The notes below the pieces were generated by a model that was not told where the DNA came from, searched no databases, and saw only the letters and a program-made list of their open reading frames with translations. A DNA stretch of 64,000 nt from UTCHB3 sp964625575 (GTDB lineage: Bacteria > Bacteroidota > Ignavibacteria > Ignavibacteriales > Ignavibacteriaceae). The stretch lies in the NCBI GenBank assembly GCA_964625575.1, contig CAZVBQ010000015.1, forward strand, positions 25,062-89,061, given 5' to 3'. Positions 39,106 through 47,548 of this stretch are shown here, one piece after another. The translations under genes were made by a program, and so were the position numbers. Every line of letters starts with the position of its first letter. Position 1 is the first letter of the stretch.

Positions 39106-40179
39106 ATGCTTAAAAACAAAAGACTTTTTTACTTCACTGTTCTCTCATTCCTTTTCACATTTGCGGCCTCGGCGCAGGATGATTTCTTTACACCAACCAC
39201 AACTGTCGGAGGTTATGGCGAACTGCACTACAACCAAAATGTTTTCGACAGCAAAAAGGCGGAGAAAAAATTTGATTTCCACAGATTCGTCCTCTTCTTC
39301 GGACATTCATTCTCTGAAAAATGGGCTTTTAAAGCTGAAATGGAGCTCGAACACAATTTTGTCAGCGGTGGCAACGGCGAACTTGAACTCGAACAGGCCT
39401 ACCTTTCATATATCCCCTGGGAATACCTCGGTTTTCGCGCGGGTGTTGTTCTTGCACCGGTGGGTATCGTAAATGAGATCCATGAGCCCCCGACTTTCTT
39501 CGGAGTTGAAAGACCTGATTATCACAATGCCATAGTTCCAACCACTTGGTACGGAAATGGTGCCTCGGTTTTTGGCTCTTACAAAGGATTCGAATATATA
39601 TTTAACGTGATGGAAGGGCTTAACAGCGACAAATTCACTCCGGCTTCCGCGCTAAGAAGCGGTAGAAGAAAAGGTTTTCAGTCGGATGCCACCGATTTGA
39701 TGTACACCCTGAGGGTTGACTACAAGGTAAACACTGACCTTAAAGCAGGTGTTTCTGTCACATACAACAAAGCACGTGGTGACTCAACCATCAACCACTT
39801 CAACCTTATTGAAGCTCATGCCAAATTTCAGAGAAATGGCTGGTACCTGACCGCGGAGGCCGCGCAGATCGCTTACAGCGCGGGAAGTTTTGAAGCCTCA
39901 CTCGGATATTACGCTGATCTGGGATACGATATTAACAAGTTCTTAAAAACTGATTGGGAATTCATCCCCTTCGTAAGATATTCAAGCTACAACACTGCAT
40001 CCAAGGTGAGAAATGCAGCGTTGAACCCTGACAACTATGCCTACGACCAGTTAATGTTCGGGATTAACATTAAACCACTTCCAAACCTGGTGCTAAAAGC
40101 TGACTATGGCTCGAAGAAAAGGGTATCAGACAAAGATGAAACCCGCTCCTTCAACCTTGGTATAGGATACATGTTCTAA
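39106..40179 (+). CDS. Outer-membrane porin-like beta-barrel protein
   Basis: The 357 residues have a signal peptide (KNKRLFYFTVLSFLFTFAASAQ) and a series of amphipathic strands with aromatic girdles, ending in the barrel signature NLGIGYMF. The stretch FDFHRFVLFFGHSFSEKWAFK and ELEHNFVSGGNGELELEQAYLSY resemble phosphate-selective porin O/P-type proteins of Bacteroidota. The stop codon overlaps the ATG of the FMN-binding gene by one base. That position suggests that the barrel serves a redox process across the envelope rather than phosphate uptake. Confidence 0.75.
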   Translation: MLKNKRLFYFTVLSFLFTFAASAQDDFFTPTTTVGGYGELHYNQNVFDSKKAEKKFDFHRFVLFFGHSFSEKWAFKAEMELEHNFVSGGNGELELEQAYLSYIPWEYLGFRAGVVLAPVGIVNEIHEPPTFFGVERPDYHNAIVPTTWYGNGASVFGSYKGFEYIFNVMEGLNSDKFTPASALRSGRRKGFQSDATDLMYTLRVDYKVNTDLKAGVSVTYNKARGDSTINHFNLIEAHAKFQRNGWYLTAEAAQIAYSAGSFEASLGYYADLGYDINKFLKTDWEFIPFVRYSSYNTASKVRNAALNPDNYAYDQLMFGINIKPLPNLVLKADYGSKKRVSDKDETRSFNLGIGYMF

Positions 40180-40721
40180 TGCAAAGATCTTTAGTTATTA
40201 TATTAACTTCGATCATCCTTTTCTGCCTGTGTGCCCCCGTGGTACACGGGCAGGAAATTAAAAAGGCGACTGAATCGATACTTAGGAGCGAGTTCGGGAA
40301 AAACACCTCAATAAAAGAGGAGAAATATGTCATTCCCGCGTCAGCGAAAAAGAAGGCAGAATCTGCCGCGAAACAGAAGTTCGCCAATGACTTCATCTAT
40401 ATCTATACCGTGACGGATAAGGGTAAACTTAAAGGATATGGTTTCCTTGACAACGTTTATGGAAAGGCAATGCCTATCACTTTTCTCGTGGTATTCGATA
40501 CAAGAGGCAATATTGTCTCGTCAAATATCGTGAAGTACAGGGAACAGTACGGTGGTGAAGTGGCAGACAAAGACTGGAACCGTCAGTTCAAGGGCAAGAA
40601 CGCGGGATCGGATTACACTGTAGGCAAATCGATCGATGCCATTTCAGGGGCTACAATTTCGGTAAATTCTGTAACAAAAGGGATAAAAAAACTGGCGGTG
40701 CTGTTCAATGAGATCTACTGA
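40179..40721 (+). CDS. Exported FMN-binding domain protein
   Basis: The 180 residues have a signal peptide (SLVIILTSIILFCLCAPVVHG) and an FMN-binding domain of the RnfG/NqrC type. The motif DAISGATISVNSV near residue 150 contains the threonine to which ApbE-type flavin transferases attach FMN covalently. KGYGFLDNVYGKAMPITFLVVFD is the central sheet. It is probably a periplasmic one-electron carrier. Neighbours are the porin upstream and a membrane protein downstream, overlapping by 14 nt. No apbE gene is in the window. Confidence 0.85.
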   Translation: MQRSLVIILTSIILFCLCAPVVHGQEIKKATESILRSEFGKNTSIKEEKYVIPASAKKKAESAAKQKFANDFIYIYTVTDKGKLKGYGFLDNVYGKAMPITFLVVFDTRGNIVSSNIVKYREQYGGEVADKDWNRQFKGKNAGSDYTVGKSIDAISGATISVNSVTKGIKKLAVLFNEIY

Positions 40722-41241
40722 AATGTCTGAAATAAAACTGTTCCAACTGCCAAAACAGTTAAGGGTATTTCTTGCTGCATTCGTGTTTTTATTGTCTTCT
40801 GCCGTGGCAACCGGTTTGGTGTTCTTGTATCATACCACAAGTTACCAACCGGAAAAAGCGGTGGAGCATTACAACGGGTCACCCCAGGATCAGTCAAATG
40901 ATTTTGAGATTCCCGAGAAATATGAAAAACCCGTAAGTGAATTGCTGATCACCACCCACAATCATTTGTTCGGTTTTTCATTCATATTCCTCGCGCTTGG
41001 CGGGATATTCTGGTTTAATTCAACCCTCACCGGTTTCTGGAAGGGATTCTTCATGATCGAACCGTTATTTTCCACACTTTTCACATTCGGGGGCATCTGG
41101 CTTGTCAGGTTCGTTCACCCGTCGTTTATTTATTTAACGGTACTATCTTCTTCCCTCATTTACATTTCATTCCTTATAATGGCATCTGTGACTCTCTATG
41201 AACTGCTCCTCAAACCTTCCGCCAAAAGGAACCAGGAATAG
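40708..41241 (+). CDS. Four-helix membrane protein with conserved histidines, possible b-type cytochrome
   Basis: I do not recognise an exact family for these 177 residues. Four membrane segments are visible: LRVFLAAFVFLLSSAVATGLVFLYH, NHLFGFSFIFLALGGIFWF, LFSTLFTFGGIWLVRFV and FIYLTVLSSSLIYISFLIMA. Histidines at membrane borders (FLYHTT, TTHNHLFG, RFVHPSF) could bind heme. The gene overlaps the FMN-binding gene (start at 40708; 40723 is an alternative). A quinol-to-flavin electron transfer role is inferred from context. Confidence 0.6.
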   Translation: MRSTEMSEIKLFQLPKQLRVFLAAFVFLLSSAVATGLVFLYHTTSYQPEKAVEHYNGSPQDQSNDFEIPEKYEKPVSELLITTHNHLFGFSFIFLALGGIFWFNSTLTGFWKGFFMIEPLFSTLFTFGGIWLVRFVHPSFIYLTVLSSSLIYISFLIMASVTLYELLLKPSAKRNQE

Positions 41242-41270
41242 GTCTCATTCCGAGGCTTGCCATTTGGGCA

Positions 41271-41292
41271 ACGCAAGCAGGGATGCTTGCGT
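41271..41292. repeat. Perfect 9-bp hairpin
   Basis: ACGCAAGCA and TGCTTGCGT are perfect inverted copies around a GGGA loop. No T-run follows on either strand, so it is not a standard terminator. It lies between the end of the FMN operon and the bidirectional terminator at 41312 and may be a small repetitive extragenic palindrome. Confidence 0.7.
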
Positions 41293-41311
41293 CAGAAAGT
41301 AACATAACAAA

Positions 41312-41339
41312 AAAGGCTGCCCCCTTTGGGACAGCCTTT
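41312..41339 (-). terminator. Intrinsic terminator, probably bidirectional
   Basis: AAAGGCTG (41312-41319) and CAGCCTTT (41332-41339) form the stem with an inner CCC/GGG extension. On the minus strand a run of T follows, and on the plus strand TTTA follows. It separates the convergent FMN operon and the S9 peptidase gene. Confidence 0.8.
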
Positions 41340-41364
41340 AATAATATCAGCAAGACCTTTTACT

Positions 41365-41456
41365 TCTGGTTCTGGAGTCCTTAGGTTCTGAAGTTCTCTG
41401 GTTCTCGAGTTCTCTGGTTCTCAAGTTCTCTGGTTCTCAAGTTTTCTGGTTCTCAA
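41365..41456. repeat. Octamer tandem-repeat array (GGTTCTCA/AGTTCTCT)
   Basis: Alternating 8-nt units GGTTCTC(G/A) and AGTT(C/T)TCT repeat through most of the stretch, with a degenerate start near 41365. On the minus strand the array begins 7 nt after the TGA stop of the S9 peptidase gene. It is the only array in the window with a period of 8 instead of 7. Confidence 0.85.
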
Positions 41457-41463
41457 TAAATTC

Positions 41464-43497
41464 TCACTTAAGGAACCGGTCAAACCAATCTTTCACTTCC
41501 TTGTACCAAAATATGGAGTTCTGCGGTTGCATGACCCAGTGGTTTTCATCGGGGAAGTAAACCAGACGGGCGGGCACGCCTTTGCCTTTTAGCACGCCAT
41601 AAAGTTCGAGTCCCTGTGTGACAACGACGCGGTAATCCTTTTCGCCATGGATCACGAGCATCGGTGTAATGAAATTCTCCGCGAAATTAGATGGACTGTA
41701 TTTGTTCACATTCTCTTTATTATACCATGGGGCACCACCATAAGCAAGTTCGCGGAAGTGGGTCATATCTGACGCGAACTGCCCGTAATAATTGTAAACA
41801 CCAGCGTGAGTTACCAAGGCAGAAAATCTGTTGGTCTTACCTGCTATATAGTTAACCAGGTAACCACCGTAGCTTCCGCCCGCCGCACCGATCTTGTTCT
41901 CATTGATAAAATCAAATTCATCCGTCAGAAAGTCAGTGGCTTTCATTATATCAATGAATGGAAGCTCACCATGCGCGCCCACGATGGACTCGGCGAACTT
42001 TTCACCAAAGCCTGTACTTCCGTGGAAGTTCACCATTGCCACCACATACCCCATAGAGGCGAAGACCTGTGAGTTCCATCTGTAATGGAAATCATCGCTG
42101 AAAGCACCGTGCGGTCCCCCGTGAATCAAATGGATCAGAGGGTATTTCTTCGACTTATCAAATCCGGGAGGGAGTATCAAAAACACCTGCACTGAATCAT
42201 TGTTCGCGCCTTTGTACCAGTATTCTTCGAACCGGCCGAAATTGAATTGTGAGGTGAACTCCTTGTTAAGATCAACCAGCACTTTAAGCTTTCCGGAAAC
42301 CTGATCGAAAGCAACAATCCTTTGCGGGGTTGAGTTGTTATTGTTCAGGAAGTACACCACCATACTGTCGGCATCCACGCCACTATTGGTACCTTCCGCG
42401 AAAACCTTCCGAAGGTCTTTCCCATCGGCATTGATGCTGAAAACACCTGTTCTGCCCCTGTAATCGGTGGTGAAGTATATCCGGCCCGTTTTTGTATCAA
42501 AACCATAGTCCCCAAAAGCAAGATCAATTCCGGCGGTAAGAATTGTATCCGTGCCGGACGCGATGGTGTAGCGGGCAAGTTTTGCATTCTCGGCTACCAT
42601 GTTGGTGTTCAATGTCTTCAGGTAAAAAATGAACTTCCCACAAGGTGAGAATTGCGGGCTTCCGTCGCCTGCCGGGTTCTCCGGTGTTAAATTCACCATC
42701 TTGCCGCTTCCGTCTGTATCAAGCAGGAAAAGATCGAAGTTAAGATCTTTGAAGTATGGCTTCGGGGTAACATTTGCAGAGATTGCAATTTTATCACCTG
42801 ATGGAGAGATATCGAATGAGGCACCACTTCCCGCGGCATTAAGAATCGCTTCATTAGCGGGGGTGAGATCGGTAACTTTGCCTGACTCAACATCGATGGT
42901 GTAAATATGGGTCACGTAACCGTCGGTCAACCAACTGTCCCAGTAACGGTAGAAACGGTCTTCGGTCACCTTGGCAGTAACCTTGCTATCCTTTTTCTGC
43001 TTGAGTATCTTCTTAAGAGTATCAAGATCCCCTTTTGCTTCATGGAAAGTATTGGACGTGAATGCGATCTTTTTACCATCGGGGAACCACTTCAAACTCG
43101 AAGCGCCGAGGGGCATTTCGGTCAGCCGTGTGGCTTCGCCACCGTCCCTGTGAATTATGTAGATCTGACCTCTTTCGTCACCCTCTCTCTTTGCCACGAA
43201 CGCGATTTTTTTGCCATCCGGTGACCATACAGGTGACGATTCACTTCCCTTGCTTGAAGTGAATTTCCTGGATTCGCCACTTTTCAGATCAAGAAGATAA
43301 AGATCGCTCTCCGCCTCATTTTTTGAAGCGTCGTAGGCAGTAACCGAAAAAACGGCTTCTGTTTTAGCGGGATTCAGGGCAAAAGCGCCAATTCGCTTCA
43401 TTTTCCAGATGTCATCCGCGGTTATAACCTTCTTTCCCTGTGGGAAAAGAGCAAAAGTAAAAAGAACAAGCAACGAAAGTGTGGTAGTGATCCTCAT
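41464..43497 (-). CDS. Secreted S9-family prolyl oligopeptidase-like peptidase
   Basis: The 677 residues have a signal peptide (TTTLSLLVLFTFALFPQG) and a beta-propeller of TolB/PD40 blades (SPVWSPDGKKIAFVAKREG; SLKWFPDGKKIAFTSN; SPQFSPCGKFIFYLK). A C-terminal alpha/beta hydrolase follows, with the nucleophile motif AAGGSYGGYLVNYI, Asp in VIHGEKDYRV and His in DENHWV. It would cut short peptides from the N-terminus (dipeptidyl or acylaminoacyl type) in the periplasm. It follows the M48 protease gene by 10 nt, so two proteases are made together. Confidence 0.92.
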   Translation of the reverse strand: MRITTTLSLLVLFTFALFPQGKKVITADDIWKMKRIGAFALNPAKTEAVFSVTAYDASKNEAESDLYLLDLKSGESRKFTSSKGSESSPVWSPDGKKIAFVAKREGDERGQIYIIHRDGGEATRLTEMPLGASSLKWFPDGKKIAFTSNTFHEAKGDLDTLKKILKQKKDSKVTAKVTEDRFYRYWDSWLTDGYVTHIYTIDVESGKVTDLTPANEAILNAAGSGASFDISPSGDKIAISANVTPKPYFKDLNFDLFLLDTDGSGKMVNLTPENPAGDGSPQFSPCGKFIFYLKTLNTNMVAENAKLARYTIASGTDTILTAGIDLAFGDYGFDTKTGRIYFTTDYRGRTGVFSINADGKDLRKVFAEGTNSGVDADSMVVYFLNNNNSTPQRIVAFDQVSGKLKVLVDLNKEFTSQFNFGRFEEYWYKGANNDSVQVFLILPPGFDKSKKYPLIHLIHGGPHGAFSDDFHYRWNSQVFASMGYVVAMVNFHGSTGFGEKFAESIVGAHGELPFIDIMKATDFLTDEFDFINENKIGAAGGSYGGYLVNYIAGKTNRFSALVTHAGVYNYYGQFASDMTHFRELAYGGAPWYNKENVNKYSPSNFAENFITPMLVIHGEKDYRVVVTQGLELYGVLKGKGVPARLVYFPDENHWVMQPQNSIFWYKEVKDWFDRFLK

Positions 43498-43507
43498 AGC
43501 GGTCCGG

Positions 43508-44353
43508 TTACCTTAGTTTGTCAACAATGTTTCTTTGGTACTCATCCCTGAAAACACCCTGTCCGGCGTAATTTTTGTATGAGAAAACTTCCTTGCCGAT
43601 CTCCCGCAGGCGCTGATCGGTGGTTGAAATTCGCGCGATGGGATCAGGATGTGTTGAAAGGAAAGTTTCAATACCGCCACTTTTCGAGCTGACCTTGCCG
43701 TCATCACGTAGTTTTTCAAAGAAGAACTTCACTCCACCGGGGTAATAGCGGGTATCTTTCAGGTAATCCACGGAATATTTATCGCTCTCATCTTCATCAG
43801 AACGGCTGTTTGAAAGCAGTGAAAGCCCAACGAAAAGATTCGCGGCAATTTCAACATATTTATTGGGGTTGTCACCAAGCACGAGGCTCAATAGCATGGC
43901 TGTTCCGTACTGGGCGGTCATTCTTTTTGTGGCGTGCCTTCTTTCGGCGTGAGCAATCTCATGCCCAAGAACTCCCGCGAGGGCAGCCTCGGAGTCGAGA
44001 TATTTCAGCAGTCCGGTATAAACATACACTCTTCCACCCGGGAGGGCGAAAGCATTAAGGATGTCATCGCGGTTAATGATCTCAAGCTGATAGTGATAAA
44101 CAGTCCTCTTTTGAACCCCTTTTGTTGCAAGAATGTGGTTGAAAATCCTGTCGTTAATATACTGTTTGACAGAAGGATCGCCTCTGAATATGGGGTATTC
44201 CTTTGGATCGGCATTGATCTCCGCGGCAACATTTTCACCGAGTGACACTTCGTCCGCGTCAGAGAATATATTTATCCCAAGACTTGAGCATGCAGAGATA
44301 AAGAAAGTAAACGCGATTGATACCACAACCGCACTGTATCTTGAAAGTTTCAT
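43508..44353 (-). CDS. M48-family metalloprotease lipoprotein (BepA/LoiP-like)
   Basis: The 281 residues have a lipoprotein signal (AFTFFISACSS) and the zinc motif HEIAHAERRH, with the second-site Glu in RSDEDESDKYSVDYL. Such periplasmic, lipid-anchored enzymes control outer-membrane protein quality. GAGG, 6 nt upstream, supports the ATG at 44353; an in-frame ATG at 44383 would overlap obgE. The C-terminal ETFLSTHPDPIARI motif is usual for the family. It lies between obgE and the S9 peptidase gene in one run. Confidence 0.88.
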   Translation of the reverse strand: MKLSRYSAVVVSIAFTFFISACSSLGINIFSDADEVSLGENVAAEINADPKEYPIFRGDPSVKQYINDRIFNHILATKGVQKRTVYHYQLEIINRDDILNAFALPGGRVYVYTGLLKYLDSEAALAGVLGHEIAHAERRHATKRMTAQYGTAMLLSLVLGDNPNKYVEIAANLFVGLSLLSNSRSDEDESDKYSVDYLKDTRYYPGGVKFFFEKLRDDGKVSSKSGGIETFLSTHPDPIARISTTDQRLREIGKEVFSYKNYAGQGVFRDEYQRNIVDKLR

Positions 44354-44369
44354 GTGTACCTCTATTAAA

Positions 44370-45368
44370 TTATTTGTTCTCATTCTCTCTTATCTCATCC
44401 CAAAGGCGTTTAACCATCACGTCAATGTTAAAACCCGTGGCGGATGAGATGATCATTGGCTTACCCCTGTAGCCCTTTATCTTAACCTTTTGAAGTGCCG
44501 CGATCTCTTCTTCATCAAGAATGTCAGCTTTCGAGAGGGCAACTATCTTCTTTTTCTTTGCCAGTTCCTTGCTGAATTTCTTCAATTCACCGTTAAGGGT
44601 GGCGAAATCGCTGTCGTAATTTTCTGATGATATGTCAATAAGGAAGAGGAGTATTCCCGTTCTTTCAATGTGTTTGAGGAACTGAATTCCGAGCCCCTTA
44701 CCTTCACTCGCCCCTTCAATGATACCGGGGATATCGGCTACAGTGAACGAGTCGTAATCACCAACCCTGACTATTCCGAGGTTCGGCTCAAGTGTGGTGA
44801 ACGGGTAATTGGCAATTTTCGGCTTCGCTTCTGACACCACGGAAATGAAGGTTGACTTTCCCGCGTTCGGAAACCCTACCAGCCCAACATCGGCGAGAAG
44901 TTTTAATTCAAGTTCCACGTTGAAACTCTGACCGGGTTTTCCCGGTTCAGCGTACCTTGGTGCCCTGTTCACGGGTGTGGCGAAATTGGAGTTACCCTTC
45001 CCTCCCTTGCCGCCTTTTGCGATCAGGTAGGTCTCACCCGGAGTGTCAACGTCGATGATCACTTCCCCGGTATCAGCATCTTTAATTATTGTACCGACTG
45101 GTACTTTTATAAGAAGGTCTTCACCTTTGCGACCGTCTTTCAGCGAGTTACCGCCCGGAACACCATTCTCTGCCTGGTACTTTTTCTTGTACCTGAAGTC
45201 GAGCAGGGTGTGAAGGTTGTGGTCGGCAAATATGTAGACAGAACCACCGTCGCCACCATTTCCACCGGAGGGACCTCCTTTTGGTACAAACTTTTCACGT
45301 CTGAAGGCAACGGCGCCGTCCCCGCCTTTTCCGGCGGCAATCTCTATACTTACAAAATCTATAAACAT
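44370..45368 (-). CDS. obgE: GTPase Obg
   Basis: ObgE is a ribosome-assembly GTPase. The 332 residues have the glycine-rich OBG fold (AAGKGGDGAVAFRREKFVPK; GGDGGSVYIFADHNLHTLLDF) and then a GTPase domain with G1 GFPNAGKST, G3 DIPGIIEG, G4 SKAD and G5 SSATGF. The OCT domain found in some homologues is absent. The start ATG follows the stop of the unknown gene by 3 nt. Confidence 0.95.
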   Translation of the reverse strand: MFIDFVSIEIAAGKGGDGAVAFRREKFVPKGGPSGGNGGDGGSVYIFADHNLHTLLDFRYKKKYQAENGVPGGNSLKDGRKGEDLLIKVPVGTIIKDADTGEVIIDVDTPGETYLIAKGGKGGKGNSNFATPVNRAPRYAEPGKPGQSFNVELELKLLADVGLVGFPNAGKSTFISVVSEAKPKIANYPFTTLEPNLGIVRVGDYDSFTVADIPGIIEGASEGKGLGIQFLKHIERTGILLFLIDISSENYDSDFATLNGELKKFSKELAKKKKIVALSKADILDEEEIAALQKVKIKGYRGKPMIISSATGFNIDVMVKRLWDEIRENENK

Positions 45369-45371
45369 GGT

Positions 45372-46718
45372 TTACCCCTTAAAACTTTTTTCAGTTTTTT
45401 CAGTTAACAGCCTGGCGTATTTGTTTTTATCATTCAGCCCGGCATTGGCGTAAATTATTGAAAGCAGCTTTTTTGCCTCGGCAATACTTCTGCATTTTTC
45501 TATGGCTTCAATACTGTTGAAGAAATCGGAGTGGTCACCATCAAATACGTGCTGGATGATCTTAAGACTTTCATCCTCGCTTAGCAATGAAATGATATTC
45601 TTCCGCTCCCTGACCTCGGTCAGTTTTTGATCATATTTTGGAGGAAAACTGAACTCGAAACGTTCAACACGGTCTTCTTCGAAAATCCTGCCGGGCACGT
45701 CATCATGAATTGATGGCAGACTGGCAATGATCTCTTCAGCTTCTGAAGTTTTTGCAACGGGCACTTCAGATGCTGCGTTATTTTCCGGCTCCACCGGTTC
45801 AAACTCCACTTTCCTTTTGGGAACCGACATAAAGTCTACAACGCTCCGTGTTACCGGTCTTGGTGAAAGTGTCGGTGTTTCCGTCTGAGGGAAGTAGGTG
45901 GCAACAGTGACTTTCTTCACCTCCGGAACGGGGTCGGTTACGGTGTTTTCTGCCTCCTCCACCGGAATTTGAGGTTCACTCTGTTTCTCCTCGGGTGGAA
46001 GTACCGGCTTTTGGGGCTTTATTTCACGGGTGATATCAAAACTTGAATCGAAAACCGATTTATCCTCTCCGGTTAAAACATCTTTGATCTTCCAGACGCT
46101 TAACTGATCTTTTCCGGCAAAGGCGGCTTCCACTTTAGTGAACTCCTCTTTCAGACCGCGTGAGAGAAGGAACAGTTTCATGCACTCAAGATCGAGTGAA
46201 GCGTGTTCTTCCCCGAAATTGAAGAAGTGGCTAAGCGCGTCAACACCATCGGTTATCACGGGCTTGAAGTTTGTGGAAAGCAGCTTCTTTCCGATCTTCT
46301 CCATGGTCTCATCGTAACTCTGTTCTTCAAGTTTACCCGAACCGTGCAGTCTTTCAAGTATATCGATGTAATAACGATAATAGTAAACCCTGTTCCGCAG
46401 GTCATCAATTCTCGTTTGATCAACCCCACTGTTCGAGGAAAAAAGCTGTTTTTTCAGAAGAAAAACGGGGTTAAAAAGGAAGTTAAGATTAAAAACCGCC
46501 GCTTTTTTCAGCGTGGCAAGTATGTCATCCTTGCCAAAACTCCGTGTCACTTCCCCGGAGGAACCATTCAGCAAAATACCTTCCGCCCAGAGGTACTTGA
46601 TGAAAGCGGGATGCACACCCATTCTTTCAAGATCCTCTATTGTGAACGCAGAGGCACCCGACTTTACGATTGACTCACTGTTCTTTTTAAGTAATCTTGC
46701 TGCTTTTTCTTTGAACAT
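45372..46718 (-). CDS. Hypothetical cytoplasmic protein upstream of obgE
   Basis: I do not recognise a family for these 448 residues. The N-terminal 200 residues look helical and globular (SAFTIEDLERMGVHPAFIKY; RIDDLRNRVYYYRYYIDILE). A disordered middle rich in Pro, Glu and Val spans residues 230-330. A helical C-terminal domain follows (KNIISLLSEDESLKIIQHVF; IAEAKKLLSIIYANAGLNDK). There is no signal or membrane segment. It lies 3 nt upstream of obgE and the two are likely co-translated, which hints at a role linked to ribosome assembly or growth control, but nothing in the sequence proves it. Confidence 0.7.
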   Translation of the reverse strand: MFKEKAARLLKKNSESIVKSGASAFTIEDLERMGVHPAFIKYLWAEGILLNGSSGEVTRSFGKDDILATLKKAAVFNLNFLFNPVFLLKKQLFSSNSGVDQTRIDDLRNRVYYYRYYIDILERLHGSGKLEEQSYDETMEKIGKKLLSTNFKPVITDGVDALSHFFNFGEEHASLDLECMKLFLLSRGLKEEFTKVEAAFAGKDQLSVWKIKDVLTGEDKSVFDSSFDITREIKPQKPVLPPEEKQSEPQIPVEEAENTVTDPVPEVKKVTVATYFPQTETPTLSPRPVTRSVVDFMSVPKRKVEFEPVEPENNAASEVPVAKTSEAEEIIASLPSIHDDVPGRIFEEDRVERFEFSFPPKYDQKLTEVRERKNIISLLSEDESLKIIQHVFDGDHSDFFNSIEAIEKCRSIAEAKKLLSIIYANAGLNDKNKYARLLTEKTEKSFKG

Positions 46719-46734
46719 TTTAAACTAACAAAAA

Positions 46735-46773
46735 GGGCTGCCTGACCAATTAATGATCGATCTCCGACAGCCC
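46735..46773 (-). terminator. Probable terminator of the sdh operon
   Basis: GGGCTG (46735-46740) and CAGCCC (46768-46773) form a 6-bp stem. On the minus strand it is followed by TTTTTG. It lies between the end of sdhB and the upstream end of the obgE run. The loop of 27 nt is long. Confidence 0.55.
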
Positions 46774-46792
46774 GTTATGAAATAATTATGGA

Positions 46793-47533
46793 TTATGAAA
46801 GACTCGCTTTGAGATACTCTCTGTTAAGGAACGCGATATGGGAAACGGAGATACCTTTGGGGCATTCCGCTTCACAAGCATAAGTGTTGGTGCATGAACC
46901 AAAACCTTCCTTGTCCATCTGAGCGATCATATTCAGAACGCGCTCTTTTCTCTCCACCTTACCCTGTGGCAAGTGCCCAAGGTGAGAAACCTTCGCTGCC
47001 ACAAAGAGCATTGCCGAAGCATTTTTGCAGGCAGCAACACAGGCACCACATCCGATGCACGCGGCAGCGTCCATGGCAAGATCGGCATCCCTTTTAGGGA
47101 TCGGGATCGCGTTGCCGTCAGGTGCTGAGCCGGTGGAAGCAGAAATGAATCCGCCCGACTGCATGATCCTGTCGAATGCAGAACGGTCAACTATACAGTC
47201 TTTGATCACAGGGAACGGTTTCGCGCGCCATGGTTCAACGGTTATCACTTCTCCATCATCAAAGCTCCTCATGAAAAGCTGACAAGCCGTAACTTTCTCT
47301 TTCGGACCGTGCGGCCTCCCGCTGATGTGCAGGCTGCACATCCCGCAGATACCCTCACGGCAATCGTGATCGAAAGCGACGGGCTCTTCATTCTTCGCGA
47401 TAAGGTCTTCGTTCAGAATGTCGAGCATTTCAAGGAAAGATGTGTCTTCCGAAATATTGTTCACTGTGTAGTCAACGAACTTACCGGGAGTCTTCGCGTT
47501 TTTCTGACGCCATATTTTCAACTTAAAGTTCAT
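46793..47533 (-). CDS. sdhB: Succinate dehydrogenase/fumarate reductase iron-sulfur subunit
   Basis: The 246 residues carry a plant-type [2Fe-2S] site (CREGICGMCSLHISG, with a later CQ in TACQLFMRS), and a ferredoxin-like part with CIGCGACVAACKNAS and CEAECPKGI for the [4Fe-4S] and [3Fe-4S] clusters. The protein carries electrons between the flavin in SdhA and the hemes in SdhC. It is the last gene of sdhCAB, 15 nt after sdhA. The type B subunit form is typical of Bacteroidota and related groups. Confidence 0.94.
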   Translation of the reverse strand: MNFKLKIWRQKNAKTPGKFVDYTVNNISEDTSFLEMLDILNEDLIAKNEEPVAFDHDCREGICGMCSLHISGRPHGPKEKVTACQLFMRSFDDGEVITVEPWRAKPFPVIKDCIVDRSAFDRIMQSGGFISASTGSAPDGNAIPIPKRDADLAMDAAACIGCGACVAACKNASAMLFVAAKVSHLGHLPQGKVERKERVLNMIAQMDKEGFGSCTNTYACEAECPKGISVSHIAFLNREYLKASLS

Positions 47534-47548
47534 ATTTTCGCTCCTTTC

